A DNA stretch of 64,000 nucleotides from Trebouxia sp. TZW2008 (taxonomy: Eukaryota; Chlorophyta; Trebouxiophyceae; Trebouxiales; Trebouxiaceae), in NCBI GenBank assembly GCA_002118135.1, contig BDIU01000243.1, positions 1,236-65,235 of the forward strand, written 5' to 3'. Shown in pieces: positions 1 to 11,100 of this stretch; the stretch's first letter is position 1, and each line of letters starts with the position of its first letter. The translations under genes and the position numbers were made by a program. Under the pieces are notes generated by a model that was given only the letters and a program-made list of their open reading frames with translations, was not told where the DNA came from and did no database searches.

Positions 1-1259
1 TCCCTTCCCTGAAAAGTCCTTTCCAGCATTAGCTCTTGCATACTACCACCTGTCCCGTTATTCTTTGTTATTGTACAATGTGCTCCAGTGATACTTCACT
101 ATCCAAGTACTTCTAGTATACATGATACTTCCTAAGGCAGCCTTTTGCCTTAGCCTTGTTTGTTTGCACTTCTAGTGTACAACTCTGATGTACAAGACTA
201 TTGTGAACCCCTTGTAAGCAAAGACCTTGGCGTTGAAAACAACCAAACAGTGATGCGATGTGGCTAACATCTATCACCAAGTGCCATATGTTCAGCACTG
301 GCACAGCAGATTGGCGCTATCAATCGCTATGCAAACCCTGGACTGCCCCTGCCTTGTGAGGCAAATCAGTGTGTGCAACAGAAATCTCTGATCACTGATG
401 CATGCATGCTTCCTGTGGAGATCCAGTAACTTCTTGAGCCGTAAGGGACAACCTAGATCCGAAACCACTATAACGGAGTTGAGTCTATGCGCAAGAAGCT
501 CGTATGGAAATCACACGAGTGGCGTTGGTTGCAGTGCCTATATGCCGGTTCGTAACTCCTAAAGGACGTTACAACCTAGGACTGGTATTGTAACGCACGC
601 AGCCGTTACACAGTTTGTCATGCCACATCACAGCAAGAAAGACTTGCCGGTCATTCTCAACACATTCTCTACTTTTGTGGATCGTATGCCAGGCTACAGG
701 GCAACAACACATTGCTCTTGATGCGCCAATTGCAAGTCGAAGGCTCAGGCTGAGGTGCAATCATGGCTGTGATTGCCAGCTGTTCAAGGCATAAGCTTTG
801 ATGAGCATGTGGCGTGTAGGTCTCTCATGTGTCAGCTGTTTATATACATTTGATTGTATCTTGACAGGCATGTGTTGGTGATCAATGCATGGCAAGCCTG
901 AGTTGATCAAAATGCAAACATTTGTTATATGATGCTTTTAAGGAAGGTGTTTGTTGGCACCACTACAGACCCACTCAAGGCAAAGCATAAAAGACCAGTA
1001 CTTGGCAAAGCTTTGATGCCCAGCAAATTACGTGGGTACTCATGCACACAAGCTCAATCATGTTCAACATGTCCAAGTTGGGCATGATTGCTCAGCACTT
1101 AGCAAAATTCATTATATACTTTGACTGTAGTAAATGACAATCTCACTACTACATTGGTACTATAGCAATCTGTGACCACTACGGTGCCCCTGAGACTACT
1201 ATAGCAAAGTCATTTGCTAAAGAAGCAAACCCCCCCCCTTTTATTTGTAGGTACTCTTA
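1..1259. other. Intergenic, no gene recognised
   Basis: No open frame here resembles a known protein and no RNA gene was recognised. The longest open stretches are about 60 codons and lack family features. The segment precedes the first LRR-like remnant and may be part of the same decayed locus. A run of nine C residues followed by T residues lies just before position 1250. Confidence 0.4.
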
Positions 1260-1610
1260 GACATTGATCATTACTGATGATAATCTGTTCCACCCTGTGG
1301 ATAGGTTGCAGCTTGAGCACTGCAGCTGTCTCACCAGGATCATTATGCGTGCTCGCACAAAAGGACCCAGCAAACCCTCAATGCTTGTTCTGCTAAGTAG
1401 CTTGAGGCATCTGGAGATTGAGGAGGCTTTCCGCTTAGCTGGTTGGGTTTGTTGACTGGCGTTGTTTAGCTCCACGTACCAACCTACAGTGGCTCACCCT
1501 GTTCGACCCAGACTGTTTATCAGCAGCTGTGCAGCTGAAAATCTGGGCGCAGAGTGCTAGGCATTTGCACATCTTGGGTTTTGAGTCATATAAAAACTTT
1601 TGAGTCTTGT
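1260..1610 (+). pseudogene. Remnant of LRR/F-box-like gene
   Basis: This is a decayed paralogue of the 3' end of the locus at 2831-4378. Both contain, in the same order, a leucine-rich line, a Cys-Leu pair followed by a Thr-Asn-Leu motif, and then a segment reading like SARHLHILGFES here and SAARHLHVLDYAA at 4265-4315. The frame here is broken by a TGA near 1452, after a Gly-Trp-Val-Cys stretch. The 5' parts of the paralogue were not found. It is inferred to be a truncated duplicate; function is unlikely. Confidence 0.5.
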
Positions 1611-2830
1611 AATTGCGGCTTGACACTGCACCAGCTGTATACCTTGCAAGTTTTGTACCAGACCATCTCACCAGCGCTACAACACACATTTGCTGTGATC
1701 TAGCTTGGGCTCCCAGGTGCCAGGTACGAAGTCAAGCTCTATCAAGAGGGAGCTTGTCAAGTTGCTAGACTAAACTAAACCTGCACAGCAACAAGGGGGA
1801 TGCCGATAAATGCATGAGACTGATCAAGGCAGCCCCCACAGAAAGCCTTAAAGTTTGCATATGTTATCTTGCCAAGCATTACCACGACACGTACTGGTCA
1901 TACCATCATAGGGGTGTGCTTTGCACATGCAATCTGCAGCCTACTGTCTGAAAAGGCATTGGCTGTAGCAGATGCATCGTTGGCAGCAATGCTGTTTTGA
2001 TTGCCTTACAGCAACTTGGCAAAGGGATACGTCCTTGAGCATCTTGTATTGGCATGCAGAGGCCCGCAATGGCCATGAAAGCGGCTGCTTGTGGCCTTGC
2101 TGGACACCTTGGGCTTTCTGCTGGAGTATTGTATTCAGCTGACAGTCAGGCAGAAAGACTCAAAGCATTTGGCCACCTGCCTTCACAAGCAACAATTTTT
2201 TTACGTGTTTGTCTGAGTGCGTCTTCACCCGTGAGTGTAGCCTGCAAGGTGCATGTCATTCTTCTACATCATCAGATCCCAGCTGACCTTTTGAAGTCAG
2301 TGCAGGGCACTGCAGCTTTGACACTTCGCGGGATTTTGCTGCGTGTCACTGAGAAGCACGTCACACTGCCTATTGGAGTAGCAAGACATCGGGGTTAGCG
2401 CCCTTGTCATGAGTCAACACGACTGATTGCTAAGTGAGTGATCAGGGATCTCACGCAGATGAGCGGATACGGTGTTGGCAAGGCAGCAGCAAGTTCTTCC
2501 TACGATGCCAGCAGGTAAATCTCCTCCTTGTATTTCAAGTCACATGCAGTGACGCTCACTCCTGCAAACCTTGACCTTTGTCTGCTGAGATACATATGCG
2601 CCTGAATTTCTGAAAACGTAGTCCGAGCTCGGTCTCGCCTTAATCCCAGTCTCCTACACCACAGTGACTGGTCAGGCCTATCAGCAGAGCTTCTTACCCA
2701 GATCTTTGAGCTTCAGCACAATGCTCTGGACAACTGCGCAGCAGCTTGCGTTTCCTCAAGTTGGCGCACTGCTGTCAACAGTAGTCAAATCATTGCACTA
2801 CACTTACATGCCAACTTTCCTTCATATAAC
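1611..2830. other. Intergenic; one doubtful open frame
   Basis: The only sizeable open frame with an ATG is 2054-2398 (+, 114 codons). Its composition (Ala, Leu, Val) is not diagnostic and it matches no family I recognise. It could be the 5' part of the LRR-like locus that follows, but no clean splice links the two. No RNA gene was seen. Confidence 0.35.
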
Positions 2831-4378
2831 AGGAATTGGCGTGGCTTTTTCAAATCTAGCAAGTCATTTGGAGACCTCAAGCTGACACATGCTATCACTC
2901 CAGCAGATGCAGATTCTTGCGTCCGTGCATGGCAGGATGTACAGAACTGCTTCACACAGCTTCCAATGGACTGTGACTCGCTAGACATTGATGGAAACTT
3001 TATCAGCGAGCTGCACTTCTACACAAGCAAGCGACCCCATCTCAAGCACCTGACAGTTCAGACAGTTTCCTAAACTTCAGCTATTCCTTGGAGTTTGCCA
3101 GACTTGCAACAGCTGACTCAGCTGACCAAGTTAGAAATCCGGGCGAATGCTGAGGGGTCAGACATTATGGACTTGCGCCAAAGTCTGTCAAAAGCACCAT
3201 CATCCTTGGATCATGTAGTCATTCATGGACATCCAATCATGTCTCTTTTTAGCCACAAGCGTATGGTCCACAACATGCAGCACTTGGTCCATCTGTTGGC
3301 GTCCTTGACACATTTTGAGGTTTCACAGAGCAGGATGACATTTGTCAACTGCAGCATCACTTGCCTAAGTGGGCTACATGACGACTTTGGTGCTGATGAT
3401 CCAGATCTTCAGGATGCAAAACGTGCACTACCAGACTTCATCGCTTGGGAGAACTTGCAGGTCCTCAAAGTCAAAGGCTGCAGTCTGTTCCACAAGTCAA
3501 CTCTGCTCAGCATCTCTAATGTGCAAGAGGTGCACATCAGCTGGATACCTTCTGGCGCAACTGACAGCCAGTTCCACTGTTACTTAGATCCACTTGTCAC
3601 AATGGACCGCTTAGTGGCCTTGTGTGAGAATGAGTTGTGTTACGAAAGCCTGGTAAGCGTGTACTTGTGCCTTCGAAATGACTGTCTTCTGCAGTTCAAC
3701 AGCACTATCAAGCAACTGCTGCATCAGTGCAAAGGATTGCAGACATTGCACATCTTCGACAATCATTATGCAGCAAGTCAGTGTGTTGCTGCCATCGTGC
3801 TTGACAAAGATCATGGTGCATCTCTGCAGAAGCTTTCCATAGACGATTTTTGTTGTGATGTATGGAGTTTGGGCAAGCAGTGTCGTTGAGCACCATCAAG
3901 TTTATAGACGTGAGCCGCAAAGAGCATGGTAGCAAGTGCTCTGAAGTCAGGTTTCCAGCTACTCTGCAGTCACTCAAATTCATTGGTGAAGTCCCATCTT
4001 GTGTCAGCAGTGGATTGCTGCTTGAACACTGCTGTCACTTAAACCAAACTTACACTGTCTGCTGCTTTGACAGAGCGCTGCCGCCCTTTCAAGCCTATCC
4101 TGCCAGGCAGTCTGCATCATCTGCTGATAGAAGCATACAATAAAGGCAGCTGGACTGAGGTTTTTGACTGGTGTTGCTTGAGCCCATGTACCAACCTAGA
4201 GAGACTTACTTTGCCTGATGACACGTATGGTTCACAGCGTAGAGGTGCTTTGCAGCTGCAAGCTTGGACAAGTGCTGCTAGACATTTGCATGTGCTTGAC
4301 TATGCAGCTTCATGGAACATGGCAAAATTACCCTTTCAGAGGATGTATAGCAATTTGGTAAATCAAATTGACCTTTAG
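2831..4378 (+). pseudogene. LRR-like (F-box type) locus, frame broken
   Basis: Coding-like sequence with irregular leucine-rich lines (for example LTQLTKLEIRAN, ENLQVLKVKGC, KGLQTLHIFDN) runs through the interval. The longest intact frame is 3095-3889. The same frame is open upstream from about 2831 (CFTQLPMDCDSLDIDG) but is cut by an in-frame TAA at 3071. The similarity changes frame near 3870 and returns to the first frame near 4067, ending at a TAG at 4376. Short introns could explain one of these breaks, but with a nonsense codon as well a pseudogene is more likely. Plant proteins of this style are F-box/LRR substrate adaptors; no F-box was found here, so the family call is tentative. Confidence 0.45.
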
Positions 4379-4656
4379 AAAAGCCCTCGATGATCTTGCC
4401 AGCACAAATGTATTTGAAGAAGAAGGGGAAAAAAAAGAAAAAACAAATAAAATACAAGTTATGCAATCATTTGGCTCAGCATTGAACAATGCTCATTGAG
4501 ATTAGTAATGTCAAGGCACTGAGCAGGGTCGACATGTAATGTAATGAGGCTGTGCAAAACCACCACTGAGTCCATGGGCACGTTTTTGAAATGGAGGGGG
4601 ACATAAAGTCCAAGCACGCACTAGTCCCTCGCAGTTCAGCAGTCCGTGCAGCATGC

Positions 4657-4665
4657 AAAAGAAAA
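4657..4665 (-). terminator. Pol III T-tract terminator of tRNA-Val
   Basis: On the minus strand, TTTT at 4665-4662 followed by C and a second TTTT at 4660-4657 lies four bases after the discriminator base. This is the usual oligo-T stop for RNA polymerase III. Confidence 0.7.
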
Positions 4666-4668
4666 TAC

Positions 4669-4742
4669 TGGTTGCATCCGGGATCGAACCGGAGACCTTT
4701 CGCGTGTTAGGCGAATGTGATAACCGACTACACCATGCGACC
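4669..4742 (-). tRNA. trnV-AAC: tRNA-Val (anticodon AAC)
   Basis: Read on the minus strand, the sequence folds as a 74-nt tRNA. The acceptor stem is GGTCGCA paired with TGCAACC, with one C-A mismatch at the fourth pair. It has a D arm with GTAGTCGGTTA, an anticodon stem TTCGC/GCGAA enclosing loop CTAACAC (anticodon AAC), and a T arm with GGTTCGATCCC, which also serves as B box. The discriminator base is A. No intron is present. A run of T residues (4662-4665 on the plus strand as AAAA) directly downstream is a good RNA polymerase III terminator. The body closely follows plant cytosolic tRNA-Val. Confidence 0.93.
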
Positions 4743-5124
4743 ATGATGGCAGATTAGCCAAATCAGCTACATATATTCACAAAAATTGAGGAAAGAGCGG
4801 TGTTGTCGCGAAAAATGCGACACGCCAAGAGTGCGAATGAAATGGAGATCCTAGCGCTGTCTCCAACTTGAACGCGACGTCACTAGGGTTGCAGAGCTCG
4901 CTTCAGAAGCCGACGCGACGTTCACGCCGCTGGCGGCGATTGTCGGACTGCACCTGAACTACAGCACGCTGGCCTTGCCCAGGCTTTGACGCAGTGTCTG
5001 ACTCTGCACGCATAATTTTGGCGTCGCTAAGGCTTGTAACATGCAGCTTCTAAGCTGATGGAGTTGCATAATGCCTGTCAGTGCTGATCTTAGCACGGTC
5101 GACATTTAGCCGCATACCCCCGCG
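4743..5124. promoter_or_regulatory. Shared upstream region of tRNA-Val and BMS1
   Basis: This 382-bp gap separates the divergently transcribed tRNA-Val and BMS1. A TATA-like ACATATAT lies at about 4769, some 25-30 bases upstream of the tRNA. It could help Pol III start-site choice, as in plant tRNA genes. No core element was identified for BMS1; its 5' UTR and promoter must lie here or further upstream. Confidence 0.35.
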
Positions 5125-8100
5125 ATGGCTGTCAACAAGTCAGCACCCAAGAAGAAGGTCAAAAAGGTCAAGAAGGCGGCCAAGAAGAAGGCTGAAGACA
5201 GAGCCAGCCGGAAAGCTGACCCTTCCAGCACTGAAGATGCAGCTGCTGCCAAAGCCAGAAATCCCAAAGCTTTTGTCTTCAGTGGGCGCGGCAAGGCAAA
5301 GCTGCAGCAAGTCAGAAGTGCAGAACGTGACCAGAAGCGCATGCATGGTACAGTGACTTCTCTTTGTAACGACTGCTTTGGTGCCTAAGAAAGTTGTCCG
5401 TGCATCAGACTGTCCTTACTCAGAGGTGCCACTGCAGTCGGGAATGTAGTGATTGGTGACCAATTGCATTGTCCTTACACTGAGAATGTCCTTACATCGA
5501 GTGTCCACACGAACAGAAGTTACTGTGTACCCACTGCCTGTCATGCCTCACACCTTCACCACAGTAGACATCTCAACTCATTGCAGCAGTGCGCTGTTTG
5601 CACTCCCCAATATAGAAGCCTGCAGCAGCAGCTCCTTGTCTGATGGAGAGGTTTGGCCTAGTCTTCCTGGCTTGCATCACAACAGCAGCTCAGCAACAGT
5701 GCTCTTAGGCTCATGATTCTGAGTCTGCAAGTCTAGGCTGTGGAAAGTTCAAACGAGCCTGCCGTCATACACTGTGTCAACATACGGGCTATTGTAGACA
5801 GCATCAGAGCCATGGTTGTACTCAGCAAGGTGCACCTGTCTCTTCAGCCAACATATGAGAACGACATGCAGCTACTAAACAGCATGACCAACACGGCTTT
5901 GCTGTGTTGCAGTTCCTGTTGTGGACACAGCTCCTGAAGAACCCCCATCCTTTGTGGTGGTGGTTCTTAGGCCCACAGGGGTTGGCAAAACCACCCTCAT
6001 CCCGAATCTGATTACGCACTGTATCAAAACAAAATGAGCCTGCTGTCATGCACTGTTTCTAGATAATGCTTGCCCTTGCTCTGTTGCAGTTCCTGTTGTG
6101 GACACAACCCCTGAAGAGCCCCCACCGTTTGAGGTGGTGGTCCATGGACCCCCTGGGGTAGGCAAGACCACCCTTATCAAGAATCTGATCAAGCACTATG
6201 TCAACCAGAACCTGAGTGAGGTGCAAGGGCCTGTCACTGTGTCATGACACTTGCGTTTATCCTGATGCAGTACCTGTGGTGGATACAACTCGGGAAGAAC
6301 CCCCACCCTTTGTGGAGGTGGCCCATGAACTTCCTGGGATAGGCAAGATCCACCCTCATCAAAAACCTGATTGAGCACTAGGTCAACACAAAACAAGCCT
6401 GCTCTCATGCACTGTGTCTCGACTCTTGCTATTGCTCTGCTGCAGTTCCTGTTGTGGACACAACCCCTGAAGAGCCTCCACCCTTTGTAGTGGTGGTCCA
6501 TGGACCACCTGGGGTAGGCAAGACCACCCTTATCAAGAACCTGATCAAGCACTACGTCAACCAGAACCTGAGTGAGGTGCAAGGGCCTATCACTGTTGTG
6601 TCTGGCAAGACAAGAAGGCTCACTTTTGTTGAGTGCCCTCAGGTGAGCTGATTGTGTCTGTGACCTACTTTGACTTTTTGATTATGGGAGTATCACAATT
6701 GCTTGGCATGAGACAAAGCCCATCAAAAAATGATCAAACATAATGTTCACGTTATGCTCAATGATGCGGCGTTCAAAAGTCAGGTCTTCAAATTTCAGTT
6801 GAGAACAGAAACAGTAGCATCTATTTTTGCTGTCTTGAACTTTCAGTTGACAGCAGAAACGCAGCTTCTGACTTGGCTGCTGCAGGATTTGCACGGCATG
6901 ATCGATGCAGCCAAGTATGCAGATCTAGTGCTACTGATGATTGATGGCGGCTTTGGCTTTGAGATGGAGACATTTGAGTTCCTCAACTTACTGCAGGTTT
7001 GTACTCAACATGCACATGCCTGCCTGACATGAGCTCAGCACTGTACACAGAAGCATTCTTGCAGAACTCAACAAGGATGCAAACGCAAGTGTCTTACATG
7101 CAGCCGTCTTGTGTCCTTGCCAACTTCAGACTCTAGTTTGGAGTGATGCCTTTTCCAGATGCTTAGCATATGACCGGACGTGTCAGTGCTGTTGTGCTTT
7201 CCTTGGTATCAAGGAACACATGAAATGCTGCAACACACAAAATGCTGCAACACACAGCCTACATTTTGCAATCCTGTGGTAACAACTTGCAAAGGTCACA
7301 CTCTCTCTGGCAGACCAGACATCACCATTGATTTGATACTTGACTGTGTGTATAGGTGCATGGGTTTCCCAAGGTGATGGGTGTGCTGACTCATCTGGAC
7401 GGCTTCAAGGACCAGAAGAAGCTGAAGAAGACCAAAAAGGCTCTTAAGCACCGCTTTTGGGCTGAGATCTATCAAGGTAAACATACATCATGCAGCACAC
7501 TCTTGACATTGTTTGCAAGCCTTGCGAGTACACATGTATCCCTTGATCAGGTCTTGTGTTGTTCTTTCGATAGTTTGTCAGGAACTGAAGTCATTGCAGG
7601 CAACAACTGCGTCAACTAAGGTTTCAATGGCAGAATGTCAGACCTGGCCTAATCTAGGACTAGTTTTGCAAGCTTGATTGCATTGTCAAGTTGACCCACT
7701 GCTTGGGTGCTGATCATGATTGACTTGTTGGCATTAATTTGTGTGTCAAAGTTCAGGAGCTGTTCGCTTTGACAGGACAGTCAATATTGCTGCTGTAAAT
7801 GCATCATTACATGGCAAGCTTCTGTTGTACAGGAGCCAAGCTGTTTTACCTGAGTGGCATGAAGAACGGAAAATACATGAAGCGTGAGGTGCTGAACCTG
7901 GCAAGGTTTATCTCAGTCATGAAGTTCCGGCCTCTGAACTGGCGTATGGCTCACCCGTACCTTCTGACAGACAGACTTGAGGTAAATAGTCATGATCTTG
8001 TTTTCTTCACAGACAGAGTTGAGATACAGCTTGACCATCGCATGCTTGTGCCTCCTATGCAATGCAATGTGCAGAAGCAGACCAGGTGACATGATATCTG

Positions 8101-11100
8101 CTTCTTTGTGACGTGCCATGGTAGTGCAGTTCAAGTGCAAATTGCAAGTTATCTGCAAACCATAAACGGCATCTTTCTGATGTTAATTGGATCTCCAGAA
8201 GTTGCCCATGTCATGACAGATGGCTGTTTGGGGATGTCGGTCGCCGCAACTGCTGTTCTGCATTCCGAGTGACTGTTTAATGAATGCTGCAGGACATTAC
8301 TCCTGTGGATGACATTCAGCAGAAGCCTCAACTGTGACAGGGAGATCGCTGTGTACGGCTACCTCAAAGGCGCGAAGACCATCATACATGTTCGTCCTTG
8401 CAGCAACAATGATCTGGGTGTGACAGATGATGGTGTAGCTTCACTGTTGTCATGACTGCTGCAGGACATCACCCCTGTAGATGACATTCAGCAGAAACCC
8501 AACTGTGACAGGGAGATTGCAGTGTACGGCTACCTCAGGGGCACAAAGCTGAAGGGCAATGCTAGAGTGCACATTGCTGGCGTGGGAGACGCAACAGTAA
8601 GCACCTTGCCCTGTGTAATGCAGTAAGCACAATTCACTTGTTCTAGCATGTCACCCCTGTAGATGACATTCAGCAGAAGCCCAAATGTGACAGGGGGATT
8701 GCTGTGTACAACTGTAAGCGTTCAGCTCACTTACTGTGAACAATTACCTACATGCAAAGCATGCTGCACTGTCAGTGGGGCCATTAGGTTTGTCGCAACA
8801 GGTCATGTAGGTCGTTGTTTTGGCTGGAGGCATGCTTCTGCCCTCCACTTTAAGCTGAAGCAGTTCAAATCTTTGTCCTGTGGTTTGCTAGCATGCTGTG
8901 ATTGAAACAAGTGGAGGAGGTGACTGGTTTGACTAAGCCCTGCCTCTTCTTCAGCATGCAGGAGAAGAGTCTCCCCTTCTCCCCCCTCCCCAACACGAAA
9001 CAAATTCAGATGTGCATCTATTACTCTTCATCCTTGATCTGACTTATCCTCATCCATGCTCTGACTTAACCAGGTGGAAGAGGTGGATGCCCTGACTGAC
9101 CCCTTTCACCTCCCCAGCGTGCAGAAGAAGAGGCCACTCCCCTCTCTCCCCCAGCTAGTTTTATTTTGACAGTCCATGCTTAGGTCTTCATTCATTTTCT
9201 GACTGATACAGGTGGAAGAGGTGGACGCCCTGACTGACCCCTGCCCCCTCCCCAGCATGCAGAAGAAGAGGGGCCTCAATGAACGGGAGCGCCTGTTATA
9301 CGCGCCCATGGCAGATGTGGGGGGTTTGCTGTATGACAAGGATGCCGTCTACATTGACATTCCTGACTGGAAGGTATGAGATTCCAGCTGCGATTGTTCT
9401 TTCACTGATTGCAGAAGCGCAAGTAATTTGCTGAACTTGATAGACGCTAGAGGAGGAACAGTCAAGTTTGTTGGCCAAATTCTCGATGACGGGCGTCGTC
9501 TGCACCAGCGATTTCGCTTGCAAATTTGACTGTTGTTCCTCTGGCATCTCCTATAGCATTTGTAGACGCCTGTGAATCTCAGGCATTCTTTTTTGTATGA
9601 ATGGCATGGCTGGTATTGCTTTCAGCAACCAGAGCAATGCTTGTGGTGTTTGTGATGTGGCGCTGTTACTAGCCCACACACAATCTGTGTGCGATTGCGA
9701 CATGAAAAAGGCACACATGTCATGTATGCTGGCATATCATCATGCTCTGGTGCTAAACAGACTTTGAGCTGCAATGTTGACAATCCTTTAGACTTTCAAT
9801 ATGTCAGCACAAATGGCCAGCCAGCATTACCTTGGTAATTTCATTCCTACATCTATGTTGGCAACGGAGCTCGCAAGCATTTATAATCAGTGTGCTGAAC
9901 GCAGTGACTGAAACAACCCTGGAGCAAGCTTGAAAAGTCATCGCCTTGAACAAAACATTCTCCAGGGCAGCATGATTTTTCTGGCAGTCTGCAAGCAGCT
10001 GACTTTGGGCCAAGTGGAAAATGTGTCTGATGCCTGCTGAGGCCTCCCCAACTCTCACAACAAACCATATGCTCAGCACTCAGACAACAAAACATATGCT
10101 CAGCACTCAGACGACAATTGTGGCTGAATGATGCTCTTTCTAATTTACTCCTGAGTCTGGCTTATGCCAGGCTTTGAAGACAATTCACGCTGACAGCCAC
10201 AAGTCACAACCCACCTAAATTCAAGAATGTCATCATTGGATAATGCTAGCTGCCTAGCACCCAAGACGTCAGCATTAACGTTTTGGGCGTAATTGCAACC
10301 TTGATCACCTTTTTCTGTCAGCATTCTGGGATGTTTGGGCACTTGCGTGCTGAGTGATGATGCACCTAACAACTGCAACAACTACTGACCTTGCCCGACT
10401 AGGGCACTGAAGTCATCTTGTTACCTGACAGCGCGCAGTCTCAGCAGCCAACAAAAACAGGTTTTCACAAAAGAAAAGAGACAAAAGACAGCACCTTGGT
10501 GGAATATGTTGTTGCTGTGCTCAAAGGGCTTTGCAATTCTGTCTTGAGCACAACTGCAAGAGTGATGCTGGCTGTGCCAGTGCTCACATACGTACAATTG
10601 CCACCGCATATGGCTCAAGCAGTCTGGGTGTTGCAAGGACTTTCTCTTTCATTTCAGCGAACAAGAGCGTTTGTACCTTCTTCTGAAATAGCACAATGTC
10701 CTCAGCAGCAGTCAAGAGCTAATGCTTGTGCAACATGGTGACAGCGATCGGGCTCCTTGCGTATGTGCAGATGCAGCATTCCAGATCTGATGGTGGGGTG
10801 CCATCCAAGCATGACCATACAATCGATCAGGCCTCTACAGGGGCTCTGACAATCTGGGGTTTGCCCACACTATGTGTGCAGGCTTGCGGGGGTTGCAGGG
10901 CAGTTTGTGTGGGCTATACTAGTGATGTACTGATACTGAGTCAAATCTGTGTGGGGTGCTGAAGGCCGTGTGCGGTTTTGGGTGCTTGTCCCCCGGGGGA
11001 AGCGGGGGCTGTAAAGGCCTGGGTCAGATCAATCATACCTCTTTTGGCGGCTCGCCTCCAATATGTGACCATGTGGTCTGTGCGTGTGTGCAGATGCAGT

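Noticed and set aside
2054..2398. 114-codon open frame starting with ATG
   Set aside because: No recognisable domain, no splice link to the LRR-like locus, and composition like surrounding intergenic DNA. Left as a note only.
6090..6246. Second BMS1 exon 2 copy as a genuine alternative exon
   Set aside because: It keeps the P-loop but lacks the last third of the exon and a donor site; joining it would remove conserved residues and break the frame.
8400..8470. Possible C/D box snoRNA in a BMS1 intron (GATGATGG and CTGA-like boxes)
   Set aside because: Boxes are weak, no terminal stem was found, and the stretch belongs to the decoy-exon array.
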